Source: Agrocybe praecox (lineage: Eukaryota > Basidiomycota > Agaricomycetes > Agaricales > Agrocybaceae). Taken from it: a stretch of 64,000 bases of DNA. Positions 1 through 12,319 of this stretch are shown piece by piece (position 1 is the first letter of the stretch; the number at the start of each line of letters is the position of its first letter). A program made the position numbers and the translations under genes. The stretch spans positions 2,170,001 through 2,234,000 of the forward strand of contig OZ024851.1 of assembly GCA_964017145.1 (NCBI GenBank), read 5' to 3'. The notes under the pieces were generated by a model that made no database searches, was not told the origin of the DNA, and saw only the letters and a list, made by a program, of their open reading frames with translations.

Positions 1-1337
1 ACCACTGAATCCCTCATCAATACGCTCATAATTCTTAATCTACCATCATGGTGCGGTAGTAGATCATCGACGCCCGCTGTGTCCATGGCATGGACTCGGC
101 GTATCACCAGTCCGCATAGTAAAGTGTTGACGAGTAGATCAGGCACCCAATCAAATTTTAGATTAACTCCTAAACTTTGCGTATCACAGAGATAAGTGTC
201 AGGCAGCGATATCAATGTGTTTCCTGTTTCTGGGATCCAATATTGAGTTAACATATACCGCGTACAGTAAGGAGGTTTTTTCTTACCTGAAGTCAAGGAC
301 AAGGCTCTCCACTTTATCCACCCGGATACCGCAAACGCCGCAAGTGTAGAAAAAACCAAAAGTACTAGTATCCTTTTGTTCAAGATGTGTATAGCGTATA
401 CACGCACAGCCAATATTACTGAGCGCAAACGGTAGTAGCTATTAGTACATTTTTTGATTGTGAGATTTTATTTGACAAACCAGAGGCAATGAATCGCCCA
501 ATATAGGCTCCCCACCCAAGCCACCAAAAATAATCAATGCCTTGTTAATGATAACTTTCAATAGGTTAAGTTACTTGAATTGTGGGATACACCTACAGAT
601 GGAATCGTCCTACGACAGAGCTCGATGTAAGGTAATGTATGGCGGGACTGTAGAGCTTCTAAATAACTGACCGTGGGCCCAATGATTGTGGTTTTATGGG
701 ACATTATAGCTGTAGGTGCTTATTACTTTGGGATACAATCATAGAAGTATGGCAGACGAACCCCCAATATTCATTCTATGTGCCATTTGGTTATTCTTGA
801 GGGAAACATCAAGGTGTAAAGTTCTTACATGCATGCTACCAGAGCGTAGTATCGATTCTATGACGCATGTTAACTTGGATTAATTTTGTTTAGACTGTGA
901 GATCTCTCACCAGTATAAAAAGTGCACTTCCCAATCCAAATTTTCTTGTCTGTTTTATTGGGAGGAACCTCAGAAACGGACAACGACTAAAAATCAACTA
1001 CGCATCTTACCCAGAAATAGTTAACCTGAGATAGTATAAATTGGAATCAGTGGAGCACCAGTACTACGAATGCCGACATACCTCATCATCAAATGTAAGG
1101 GCTTGGAAATAAATCGTTCAGGAGTGGGAGAGAATCCTAGCTAGAATACGGGCCTACCGTAATCGAAAAAGAATATACAAATCGAGGACACTGCGAAGAA
1201 AATGATAACCATAAAGTGAGTCATGGTGTCCCTAGTACGAAGATATGTGTTCACGTACGTTGCGAATTTGTAGTGATTTTAGATTGCCAAAGGGACTGAA
1301 TCATGCTGAGGGATAGTGCTGGTGCTAGACTGGCCAT
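1..1337 (-). CDS. DUF6533 membrane protein A (3' end cut by window edge)
   Basis: Uncharacterised fungal multi-pass membrane protein of the DUF6533 type; no function is known to me. Read on the minus strand from ATG at 1337, it gives the same exon chain as gene E: a short N-terminal exon, an exon ending IFFFDY, a small exon giving ALTFDDE, then VNYFW, then a TRKF-like exon, an NRYYAL exon, and later the hydrophobic segment before SGW.KWRALSL. The segment at about 1-230 matches the exon of E that carries the LCDT..LGVNLKFDW block, so only the last exons lie outside the window. Splice donors and acceptors are kept where I checked them and I saw no stop in those exons, so it looks alive rather than a pseudogene. 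The coding region and about 450 bp of upstream DNA are an inverted copy of gene E and its promoter. Confidence 0.75.
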
Positions 1338-1785
1338 TATAGTGCTAGACGCGTGCTTTCAACGACAACTGGTTACTTATTGAGATGTTAAATAGTAATC
1401 CGATCCTCTGAGAGGTGATGCTTTCACACAAAGCTCTTCCTGATTCGAATACCTGGATGGAGGCAGAAACTCATCTGCTGAGAGGTGAATCACTGCGCGA
1501 AGCGTCGATGACGTGTATTTTGAGGCAGGAGATACCTCTATCGATTGGGTAAGTGCTCCCCAGGACCCAGGTGGCCATCCGCCTGCTGGGGTTGTTGAGA
1601 TGAGTCGTTATCTAGACAATCCATCGTAAATAGACTGTAGGAGCATAAAGTATCGAAATTAGCCTAGAGAAAACACAAAGCGCTGCTATGTGCGAAAAGC
1701 GCACGGAAAGTAGTCAAGAGCTCAGCTGGTATTTTAGGCGCTTTACAGTTTCCGGATTTGAGTCCTCACGCCTGTAAATCATCGC
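1..1785. repeat. Outer inverted-repeat arm, left (gene A and its promoter)
   Basis: Reverse complement of roughly 21120-22935. Similarity covers exons, introns and the upstream region and fades at about 1755-1785, where both copies show a shared block ending near TTTCCCGATT/TTTCCGGATT on this strand. It runs off the left edge, so the true arm is longer. The arms carry scattered substitutions and small indels, so this is an old duplication, not an assembly echo. Confidence 0.85.
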
Positions 1786-2373
1786 CATTGTCAATATACC
1801 TGTCAACTCATGAAGGAACGAAACTTAACGATGTGGGTTATAGATGTTCGTGTGTGGGATTTGCAATCCCCCTGAAAAACGTCGGGTAAGGTTGCGATGT
1901 GGTCACTATTAAGAATAAACCAGGGGTACCTCTTGATCATTATTAATCTCCTTCCTCTTAAAAGTAGCATAGCATTTGTCATGGTTGAACCCCAAAGGAA
2001 AAATTGAGATATAATGTTCGATACAACATTTATAGTATACTGTTATCAAATTAGATAGTATGCGGATGGATGACGTAGTATACAAGATGGATGCGATTGA
2101 GTAGAGAGGTGTTATGAGAAAATCGATAGTAAGCTAGTGAATGAGTGCAATGCGTCGAAAACGAAACCCGATAGCAAGAAAGACGAAGAAGATGTGAGTA
2201 CCCCAGATAAGCCCTTTTGGTGAATTAAATAAATAGATAATGGGATGGGTATCCGAGTTCTGGGGTATCTGAAAGGGAGAAAGAATTTGAATGCGTGGTA
2301 AAACCAATTCAGCCCTGAAAAGAAAAAGAAAAACGAGAGAAAACAGACAGCCAACCTAGCACAACAAGCAAGC
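1786..2373. other. Intergenic, no gene seen
   Basis: Between the A promoter arm and the end of the carboxylesterase gene. Open frames here are short and do not resemble known proteins. I see no RNA gene or clear repeat. Confidence 0.5.
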
Positions 2374-4677
2374 TCACGAGCGCACATCCGCGCCCATAGC
2401 TGGTCCTCGACACAGCTCAACACCACATTTCTGGACCAACGCAGGCCCAAGAGGCTCAAATGCCTCTTTCCACAACCGCCTCCTCCTCCTGCCTTCAAAG
2501 ATCTCATTCGATCTTTCGCCCGTCTCTCCTTCAGGGCCGAACACAAACACCCTGTCTTCCCTCCACGGGATCTCTCCATGCGCAAAGGATATCCACCTTT
2601 CCTGCATGGCATCCCGTACCCTCATATATGAGTATTCGTCCACATGGGATAGCAGCCACTCGTCGCTGTCCGCCATGATCTGCTCGCGTTCGAGTTGATG
2701 TCGGCCATTGCTAGTGAGGGACTCGCATTTAGCTGCGAGACTGCTCCCAAAGCTCTCCCCCCGCGCTTTCGGACGTCCACGCAAGTGCATCTCGTCATCG
2801 TCGTCTTCGCTCATGTTACCGGGCGAGACGAAGAGCTCCGGGCTGTCCTCGTCGATGGGATCATCAAAGAACGAGTCAGTGTCCATGTACTGTGAAATTC
2901 TCGCGCTGGCTGGTAACGGGACGTTGTCGAACAGATACATCAGATCCGCAGCGTGGTGGGGCATACCCCTTGAAGGACCTTCCTGGTCGAAGACGAATCG
3001 CCAGACGCCCTGCCCACCCCGTTCGAGAGTCGCATTCTCGGCTATACAGTGCGTAGGCCACGCCACACGAGCATCGTTGACCAGATCCAAGACATGCTCG
3101 GTGATTTCATCGTCTGGAGTGTTGGAAGAGATGTCATAAGCTCGCATGATAGCACTCGTCTTGCTCAGTGATTGGCAGATAGCTTTCAAGCGACGGGTGA
3201 CACCCGATGACGTCCATGAAGAAATAGCATTGGACCATAGAAGTGAATCAGCTGATGAGTCACCAATGATGAGTGGTTGGAGGCAACCTGTGAGTTGTCG
3301 TTGGGTCTGGACAGCATTTCCAGTTTTATTCGCCAGGCGCGAGCGCGACCTCAGTTTACTGAGTGGCGGCCTACTTCTGCTCTTGCTTTTCGCCTTGGGT
3401 GAGGCGACGGGCGGTTTGAGCATGTCAGTTGCATGATTCCTGCAACCGACTGGCTTTGAGCGCTCGGTGTGGTGATGATGTGCATGAGGACCTTCACGAC
3501 CAAAGTAGCTCTGCCAACCATCCCGGAAGAAAACGCCATCGTCTACTGCTCGCAGATTTGAACCGAGACCCAGAAGTTTCTCGACTTCGATGTGACGCAG
3601 CTTCTCTATGCTTGAGACTTGTAGGGCAGCCATGACACGCGACAAGTACCATCCGGCAGAACCGACATCTGGGAACGTTGGTTCAAATACGGCAGATTGG
3701 ATTATCGAGCGATGGAATAACGGATGGGTTGCGTTGGAGCGCGAGAGAAGATGACAAACGATGTCGGCTGCTCCTGATCCAGAGCCAAAGAGGGTGATGT
3801 TAGATGGGTCACCTCCGAATTCGGAGATGTAGTTATGGATCCATAGATTAGCCATTCGTTGATCTCGGAGGCCTATACGCATTGTACATTAGCAAACAGG
3901 TAACACGTTTCGAAAAAGTACGATAATTACCGTAATTTCCCGTGCCTTCTTCCCCTGCTGCTTTGTTGTCATCGCGAATCATGGCACTGGTAGCGAAGCC
4001 CAAAAGGCCTAAACGGAAGCTGAGCAGAGTGATGAACGACCAACCTCGGCGACATAAACATTGTTCGCTTACTTGCAGGTAACGACGATAACCGGTTTGC
4101 TGTACTCGATACTTTTGCGAACGATGGATCCGGCGTCGTAATACCATTCTGACCCAGAACTTCTGTCGCCGCCGCTGCATTATAAAATTAGTGCTCGGAA
4201 GAACGCGGAGAAAGAAGGGAGGACGAACCCGTGTATCCAAAGCATGACGGGTATCTTTGATCGTAGAGTATGGCCAGCAGGAAGGGTAATGTTGAGATTT
4301 AGACATTCGAATTCATCTTGCTTCAAGTGCCTTCTTGGAATCTCATCATGAGGAATGCCGAATAAAGCTTCCTCTGTCGACTTTGAGGATGTTAATTGAG
4401 GACATATTGGCCTTTACAGATGGTCAATGACGAGACATGGAGATGAGGAAGGGAACAAGGATTACCCATGTTTTGAAGCGTCGCAAATGGATGGATAAGA
4501 TGTGCAAAGCTTAGATTGTCGGAAACGAGCAGGTATGGAGGCATACTTGATACCAAGATACTGATGTATCGGAGTTTGAGGCGTTGAAGATGGGTGCTCA
4601 ATACCACAGAAAGTGGTTTCAAGTCCCAAGTGATGAAGCTTGGGAAAGGGTTCTGGATTTGTCTCTGGGACAGGCAT
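2374..4677 (-). CDS. Type-B carboxylesterase-like alpha/beta hydrolase, nucleophile position altered
   Basis: Five-exon model: 4677-4466, 4411-4229, 4174-4073, 4019-3931, 3872-2374, about 690 residues. Family landmarks appear in order: YLGIKYASIPARF near residue 45, GPICPQ (about 72), ECLNLN (about 110), WIHGGG oxyanion segment (about 130), NFRLGLLGF, then GLRDQR and FGGDPSNITLFG. No signal peptide is evident, so it is probably cytosolic. The usual GESAG elbow reads G-S-G-S-G (bases near 3765-3790), which puts Gly where the catalytic Ser should be, with Ser one place either side. The later PHHAADLMYLF fits the catalytic His region; the acid is unclear. The C-terminal half has a basic low-complexity insert (KSKSRSRPP region) and is longer than usual for the family. 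It may be an inactive relative or use a shifted Ser. Family assignment is secure, activity is not. Confidence 0.85.
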
Positions 4678-5640
4678 ACTAGGTAGTGGTTGGTAAGAGG
4701 AAGAGAGAGGTTACGAAAGTGTTTTTGAATGAGCCGCTCGCGCGTGAGCAGCATGCTTAGCATGATCGATCGATTCAGTTGGGTTGTGCATTTCTGGAGG
4801 ACACCCTCAGAAAACTCCAATGGTCTTCCAAGATAGGAAGGTGCCCAAAATGCACGGGGTCAACTCGGGAGCGGCCGAGACTCCCATGTCCCATTGACGC
4901 CAAATTGTCGGAGACAACTGACGTTTGTCATGAGGTAGCCTGGAGTTATTCCTTCATTTACTTAGCGCATATTCCACGTAATATTCTGAATGGTCACCAG
5001 TATCCAAGATCCATGAAATAGCACATTGTCCGCCAAGGTTCCAGTGCATCTTTAGAGTGGGACAAAAATCTGAATTGAAGACGAGAAGCCGGATCATCCT
5101 TGCTGAATCCACGTAAGATTCCCTGAAGCCAGAGTATATGAAGTCCTATCCTGAGCATTAGCAAAAATAGGGCCTGCATAGGTCCGACACATACGATATC
5201 CAACAAACGTCGCAGTCTGAGAACGACAGGTTCAGAAAAGTCCACTAGCACCCTAAGTCTGTGGTATTTCTTGATTTTTGGCCGCTACAATAATAGCACT
5301 GAAGAGCCACAAGACGCGATCGATGGGTAGTTCAGATCCAGCGACAATCTGATGGCAAATCAGAACCCGTTAATAATGGAAAACATAAAAAGATATTAGA
5401 TACTTACCCAGAAACATTTTAAAACTCGACATCGGTCAGGGTCGTTGTCATTAAACCAGCCCAAAGATGTTAATCGATTATCCTTCAATTGCATGTAGGA
5501 TATTCTGTCCGACTGCCTTGGCAGAAACGAGAATCCAGTACACGCTGATCATTACGATCTCAGCCGCCCGGCCATTTAAGGGACAGTCTTGATGTGTTCG
5601 AGGGGCCCGAAGAGAGATAACAAAGAAAAAGCGCACTCAC
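4678..5640. other. Intergenic upstream of carboxylesterase, no supported gene
   Basis: Contains the likely promoter and 5' leader of the carboxylesterase. Some splice-like sequences occur on the minus strand (for example near 5400), but no exon chain gives a recognisable protein. Confidence 0.4.
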
Positions 5641-5679
5641 CATCCCTGTTCCCGCTCGCACAACACTTGAGATAGCTTA

Positions 5680-6060
5680 TGCTAGAACGGGTAACCAGTA
5701 GTAAAATTCTGAATTACACAACTTGCAAAAAGTGCAAGGAAGTGATACAACAATAATACCGACATAGACTGGAAAAACGAGAAACTTGAACATATCTCCC
5801 AAATAACCATACAAAAAAAAGAGGGAACGGCGATGATGGGATGATGATGGAAGAAGAAAAACAAAGAAGGCGCCGGGCGGTCTCCTATGTACCCTATTTA
5901 TTTTTATCCCCTTATCTGCCATCTTATCACTTTATCTGCCATCGATAAGGATACGCCCAATTGGGAAAATGGAAGAGTCAGGGTAAATGCTGACAAACGC
6001 CCATCGCGTCATGATTGATGGTATCGATAAGGCACGTGCTAAGTAAAGTCCGCCCTTGTT
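5680..6060. repeat. Dispersed repeat block, copy 1
   Basis: The part at about 5818-6050 is a direct repeat of about 9835-10050, with shared GCGATGATGGGATGATGAT and CAATTGGGAA segments and TTATCGATAAGGCACGTGC near the end. The part at about 5680-5745 is the reverse complement of about 16560-16645 (AACGGGTAAC and ACTTG..AAA words shared). In copy 2 the block lies directly upstream of gene C, so copy 1 may be the leftover promoter of a lost DUF6533 gene. Confidence 0.7.
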
Positions 6061-7079
6061 TGGAATAGCACGGGGGTTTAATTACGGAACTGCCGGCCCC
6101 GGCGTCCAGCCGAGCAAATGGCGAGTGATGAGAAAATTGTCTCACTCATCTGCTCATCACCATCATTGCACCAGCCTGCGTCGAGCTCACGCAGTGATAC
6201 ACATCATACAGTACTTTCTTTCACCTTCCGCCTACCCACTTACAACGTTACTAGATTTTCCGTCACTCTCCTCATTCTCATTATAGTGTAATGTTGTTAT
6301 AATTTTCACAGTAATAACATGCATATCCCATATTTGAATAACAACCGCTCATGATACATGACCCTCTCTCGCATTCGTTGGATGCAAGCAACCGGGATTT
6401 TCATTCAAGACACCTACGGCGTCAATTTGAAAATAGCTTATGAGGCTGGAACTTGAAGATCGTTTCCTAATACCTATTTCAGGACTCAGGAGCGGTTGCG
6501 TGCCAGTCGATAATATTAGAGACCCTCGAAATCAACTCCTTTCACGCACGCACACGATCGCGGGTTCCTACTCGCTTTCTTTATGCTTCCATTACACCAT
6601 TCTCGACGTCGCCTTCGAATGAGCTAGTAAACGACATACAGTAATTAGATCTTTGCTTTTAATTCAAAAGATGACAGCATATTGACTAACTCGCCTGCTT
6701 TCCCGTTGAACGGTAGTTGGCACGATGAGAGCTTCACAAATTCACTCACCCTTATTATTTACTATACCCTTATCGCATCTTGATAGTACCGATCGCATTC
6801 ATACCCACATCTTGCTACAAGTTACAGTAATAGCTAATTTGTATGATCATCTCCCCTCTCCGAATTGCCCATCGTCGTGCGTTTAATATTTGAGTTTGAT
6901 TAACAGACATATTGAATACAAATCAAAATGGCCAGCATCAAAACACTCAAATGCAAGTACATATTAATACTACATCAGCGTTCTGGAAGCACCTAGCGGT
7001 CTCGCCTTGTCTTGTCATACTCATCCGACATCCGAAAGCAGACGACCATACTTGAATGTCTTACCAAGCTTACTAGACA
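6061..7079. other. No gene; trace of a gene C-type upstream region
   Basis: Frames are short and unlike known proteins. About 6490-6540 shares GGTTGCGTGCCA..CAGTCGATA and the following AATCAACTCCT with about 10125-10175 upstream of gene C, extending the copy-1/copy-2 relation in broken form. Confidence 0.45.
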
Positions 7080-9700
7080 AGTGACTCTGGCCGGCCTAAA
7101 TCACAATCCACGCACTTGACCGGGATGGTAGGTCAGAAAAAGGTCGACATTGACCACAATAACTGTGTAGGATAGCCTCAGTAGCACCTCAACTGAGATA
7201 GCTTATATCAACAACACGTTAGTTACGGTGTAACCGGGAAACCCGACCATTCACTAGATTAGATTAGATTATATCACGCGGATGTATCATTTGCCAGTTT
7301 CGGCCTCTTACTTACCGGAATCTATCATTACTTCTTCCTCTTCCACCGTGTCGTGCAGATCTGCCGTCTCCAACGGTCCAAAGCTAAGCCTTGATCTCCT
7401 GTGACTGATTTACGTCTAAAGTTACATTCAGGATTATCCTTTGAATCACTGAGGCATACTGGGAGACAAAAATCTCTTTTGCGCTATAGATGTACCATTG
7501 TGTACTGAGCCTGCGCTGCTTTATTCTATATTTAGAGTAGGGTGCTTATAATAAAATCCCTGTTCGCTATAATTAGTATAAAAATGAAAAGTGATAATCA
7601 AGTGCATTGCTGTATCTACCTCTCACCCTAGTAGCCTATAAGTTACCTTGGCCACATTAAGATCAGAGCGAGAGTCATCGAACAACCACAGCATCAGCCA
7701 AGATTACTTCAATCTTGAAGAACACTGATTGCATTTCCGTCGCACTACGTTGGATGGTAACAGGCATCGTCTGTCAGGTCATAGAGACAGACAGTTGGCC
7801 ATTCCTTATAAAAAATATTTCAGTAACAAAATTTCTCTCCGCAAGTCCTTTCCTCAGATATGTCCACTCTTTTCGCTACTCAGGACCTTATAGTGAAAGT
7901 TCTTCACCAAGCAGCAATCGCTCACTACTTTCAGTGTATGCTATGTGTTTCATGCTTTGTGATGGCTATATGCTGACCTTCTTCTGGTTTTATGGCGTCA
8001 CAGTTGCGTCATACTGCATTCCATTTATTGACTATGGTGAGCTTGTCTTTAGTAAATGTCGAACTTTTGACAAAGAACTTGACTTGACGCATTCAATATA
8101 AGCTCTCACTCTTGATGATGAGGTGTGTACATGCCAAAAATTCGGAAATGAATTAGCATACCAATAACGTTATGTAGATCAATTACTTTTGGGTGAGGGA
8201 TTTTCACTTTATCTATGGGCATCACATTGACTCGAATTTTATGCGATTATGTTATAGACAAAAGGCTTTGGATTAGGGAGTGCGATATTTTTGTTGGTAA
8301 GGCTTTTGTTTATTAGGCCTTTGAAATGATCGTTTATATATGTCTGTTTTTTCCTCAATGGCTGTAGAATCGCTACTATACGTTGGCGGCGTCGGCGTGA
8401 GTATCAATTTAAGAACGAGCTTCTATTAATCATGACCTCACTGCTTGTCAGATACAACATACACGGTAAGGTGTTATGCATTATTCTTGAAACTTATCAC
8501 CATTCAGCTATTTTTAACATATAGTCTAATAGCTGTTCTAGTTCGCATCACAAATCCTGCGGTAATTTCCTTGAAGGATGCCTCACAATATAAGGACTCA
8601 AAGGAACTAATTACGGGTTTATAAACAGGGTAATATATGTGAGTATAACAGAGTACCTTTCTCGAATAAAATGGCCTTATAGAGACGACACAGGTATGGA
8701 TATCTTTCAGTGGAACGGATGGGGAGGGTTAGTGGCACTTATGCTTGCCGTAGGTGAGTGATATTTATTCGTGTTACCTTAATCTACGGTAGCTGATGGC
8801 GTGACACATCATAGCGATATCTACCATGCGTGTCTATGCCCTGTACAGCCTGAACAGAAAGCTACTAGGGGTCCTGGTCGCCGTTCTATTTACAGGGTTC
8901 GGGATTGCTGTGTGGCTCCTGAAGACAAGCTTTTCAGGTCCGTCGTTGTTGTAAATAAGCCTACATGTAGATCGCAAACTGATAGCAGAACTCATACTAC
9001 AGGTATGATACTTAGTATACCCACCCCCATGGGGTATGTTTGCGATCCTCGAGCCATCGTACCTCACCTAAAATTCACCTGGGCAATTGCAGCCACTCTT
9101 GACGCTATTTTATGCGCACTGGTCATTTATCGAGTCCTCGCAGTACATGATATCGGTATCAAAGATATCATGACATATCGTAAAGCCAGGATACGCCTTG
9201 TTGTGATGCTGTTGCAAGATTCTGTTATATACTTTCTTGTGTACGTGAGACAGTCATGACCCTACTTGTCCGTACTGATTTAACAGGTTTAAATAGTACA
9301 TTTATCACATACCTCGCTTGCTTCCTTATTATGGCACTCGCCCCGGTATGCGGTATATGTTTCTTACTCGAGCATGACTCTTATGACTAAACGTTGAAAT
9401 TTGTGACAGTCGTATCTCACAGGTATACCAGTTGGTTATGCTCTGGTACTCCCTTCTAGCATGGCCAGCAGAATGATGATCAATATTCGCGAGGTAGAGA
9501 TTGAAATTACATTATTTTTCTTACTATTACACTTACTCTCCATCGAATTCTGTAGAATCAGTACAAGGCAACCCAGTTGCTATCTATGAATGGTATATCG
9601 GATAAATGGCTTTATGAGTAGGGATATAGTGATGAAAAGAAGGTTTATTCGTTGTTGCTATACTACATCAATCTTCCGAATGAAGGCCAAAGGACACTTA
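7080..9700. repeat. Inner inverted-repeat arm, left (gene B with flanks)
   Basis: Reverse complement of about 17590-20060. Shared landmarks include the ACTTGACCG..ATGGTAGGTCA upstream block, the whole of gene B versus gene D, and a 3' block ending CAAAGGACACTTA. Divergence is clear but modest, with indels in introns and upstream. Confidence 0.8.
7860..9621 (+). CDS. DUF6533 membrane protein B
   Basis: Multi-exon gene with an apparently complete reading. ATG at 7860 (MSTLFATQDL), then exons giving YCIPFIDY, ALTLDDE, INYFW, TKGFGLGSAIFLL and NRYYTLAA, then variable mid exons, FQWNGWGGLVALM, the STMRVYALYSLNRK loop followed by a hydrophobic helix, CDPRAIVPHLKF, a long hydrophobic exon to VIYFLV, TFITYLACFLIMALAP, SYLTGIPVGYAL, SSMASRMMINIRE and a short tail ending at TAG 9619-9621. 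The pattern of several hydrophobic segments and the DDExxYFW motif is that of DUF6533 proteins, which are predicted integral membrane proteins of unknown role. Splicing in the middle (about 8430-8700) is the least certain part. It is the inverted paralogue of gene D and head-to-tail with gene C. Confidence 0.8.
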
Positions 9701-9834
9701 ATACTAAGGTAGGCATAAAGTAACACCGACATAGCCTGTACGGCAGCTGGGGGGCGGGGCCAAATTAGAAAAAGACTGAAAAAAACAAGGAACGACATAT
9801 ATTTCCTAAATAACTACGCACAAAAAGAGAGAAA

Positions 9835-10200
9835 ACAGCGATGATGGGATGATGATAGAAGAAGAAAAACAAAAAGAGGCGGTCTCCTATATACCATGTT
9901 TGTTATTATCCCTTTATCTGGCCATCGACAATAAATACTGACAGATACGTCCAATTGGGAACATGGGAAGAGTCGGGGTAAATGTTGACAAACGCGCATT
10001 TCGTCATGATTGATGTTATCGATAAGGCACGTGCCAAGGTGACAGGTCTGCCCTGTCTGCCCTTGTTTAGAAGATGTTTCAGGTTTCCTATCTCAGCAGC
10101 GCTCTTCGGCCATACGCGCACACCGGTTGCGTGCCACTGCCAGTCGATAGAGACCGTCGGAATCAACTCCTCTAACTAAGGTGCTCTTCCGCGGGGCGAA
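9835..10200. repeat. Dispersed repeat block, copy 2 (upstream of gene C)
   Basis: Direct repeat of about 5818-6050, continuing in broken form to about 10175. It ends about 110 bp before the start codon of gene C, so it probably contains that gene's promoter. Confidence 0.7.
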
Positions 10201-10308
10201 AATGCCAGACTCTGAGGTACAATCTCTCTTCCAATGAATAGCATGTAGCCTATAAAGGCCTTCAATTTATGTCTTTTCAGTTTCCTGCTCTGCTATCCCC
10301 ACCGACCT

Positions 10309-12089
10309 ATGACTGATATATCTCCCACTCTATTCCAAGCCCTTCGTGAGGCAGAAATCACCCGTTATTCGCAGTGTAAGCTAACTGGAAACTATGTTCT
10401 TAATACGGACATCTGATTTCCTGCTATGAAGTCGCATCATTATGCATTACGTTCTACGACTACAGTACGCTCTCTCGTTCGTTTGAATAGATTAAAACTA
10501 ATTTTTTCATTTATGTAACAAGTTCTCACTTTCGATAACGAGGTAAGTCGCCAATCTGCAATCCCGGGTTTCAATCTATTTTTATATTCCCTCCCAGGTA
10601 CAATACTTTTGGGTGAGAGCTTCGTAAATAATTTGGTGATGACAAGTCTTACCATTTTCTTTCAAGTAGAAAAAGAAATTCGGATACGGCATGGTTCTAT
10701 TTCTGCTGGTGATGCTACCGTATCTATATTATCCTGGCATCACTTATCCTTTGAATTCATACAGAATCGTTACTATACTCTGTTGGCAACTATGTGAGCC
10801 TCGTCAACTGATAATTCTGGTATTCTGCTTAAAGTATTGTCTATACCAGGGTTAATATTGTGGGTCAGTATCCTGTCTTTGCTTCTGTCAGCGCCCTAGT
10901 TATACGACCATCTAATCCGGCTGGCTTCAGCAATAACGACGCATACAAGCGCAACTCGCCCTATTGTAAGCACCCAATTAACCAAGTATCTGATACCCTA
11001 ATATGACGACATGAAATTTGAATTCGTTCCTGAAGGGCGCGTCTATTTGTGAGCACTATTCGTCGTCCATTCTTAATACAACTGAATCCGAGAGTAGGTC
11101 TTCATTACTTCCAGTGGTTCGGATGGGGAGGCTTAATCACCAGTATAATTGCTGCAAGTATGTCTTTATTTAAACTCTTTGGCATATTCCCTTATAAATA
11201 CTTCGTTGAAGCGATACTGACCACGCGCGTATACGCTCTGTACAATTTGAACAAAAAGATACTCGTACTATTAATTGTATGCCTGCTTGCAGCGTCCTCG
11301 ACATGCGCATGGATCATCGAGACGGCTCTATCTAGTCTTTCTACTGGTGAGTAAATTTTAAAGCTATATGATGTGTCAAAAAAACAGTAACCCGACTCAC
11401 ATTATCTCACAGAAAACATCCTGATAGTAGCACCTACGACTCAATACCTCTGTAATCCCGAAACCCTCGGGAGGCACCTCAAATTTGTCTGGATGCCTAC
11501 GCTCGTGCTGGACGTATTCCTCTGTGGCTTGGTCATTCTCCAAGTCGTCAAAACGCGCAGACTGGATTCCTACCCTCCGTCGAGTGAGGGCGTATTCAGC
11601 GAGAAGAGACCCAGTTTATTCACCGTCCTCATGAGGGATTCGGTGATCTACTTCATTGTGTACGTATGGGATAAACTCTGATAACTTGTTGTCGTACACT
11701 CACCTGGACCCTCTCACTTGATTGATTAGTACATGCATAACGTACCTTACGTGCCTCCTTTGTTTGGCTCTTGCTCCGGTACGTACAGGATCTTTGCTTC
11801 ATATGCAATTTACTCGCTAACACCCCAGCCCGCAGCCGTACCTCGTGGGTGTCCCCATTGGCTACGCGATGTCCCTTCCTTCAATTCTATGCGGGAGGAT
11901 GATGGTGAACATTCGAGAGGTAAATACTTGTTGCTTATGCATTCCGTTTTGCCCGCGCCGTACTATTAGGCTCATTAATCTACAACATCATTACAGAGCC
12001 ATCATAAGAGCACTCACAAAATAGAAATATCCATAACGCAATTTGTTGAGGTGATGAATGAACTTCAACCAGCGATTGGACAACCGTGA
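10309..12089 (+). CDS. DUF6533 membrane protein C
   Basis: Starts MTDISPTLFQALREAEITRY at 10309. Small exons then give FASLCITFYDY, ILTFDNE, VQYFW, KKKFGYGMVLFLL and NRYYTLLAT. A middle stretch with uncertain splicing follows (10800-11080). Next come HYFQWFGWGGLITSIIAA, RVYALYNLNKKILVL, a helix, YLCNPETLGRHLKFVW, VLMRDSVIYFIV, CITYLTCLLCLALAP, PYLVGVPIGYAMSLPSILCGRMMVNIRE and a tail ending at TGA 12087-12089. It has the same architecture as B, D and E but no second copy in the window. The tail is longer and more polar than in B. Membrane protein of unknown function. It is convergent with the P450, with about 230 bp between stops. Confidence 0.8.
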
Positions 12090-12319
12090 TGTGATGAGCG
12101 TTCAACTTTTGAACGAGCGTACTAATGTACATACACAAAGTTATTTCTGAATTTTATTTCAACATTGGAAGAATTGGGTTGTATGTAATAAATCGCAGAC
12201 CCTAGTTCAAGCCACCAATCATTTACTCAGTCGTATTGGCGTTCAAAATGAGTTGACGGGCTTCGGGGGATCGTACTGTGATTGAACATTTGAATTTGGC
12301 TTTGTGTCTTGGTTTTTAG

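Noticed and set aside
4994..5251. Minus-strand frame of 85 codons with a hydrophobic stretch
   Set aside because: No family resemblance, no matching exons around it, and other frames are as open. Left as intergenic.
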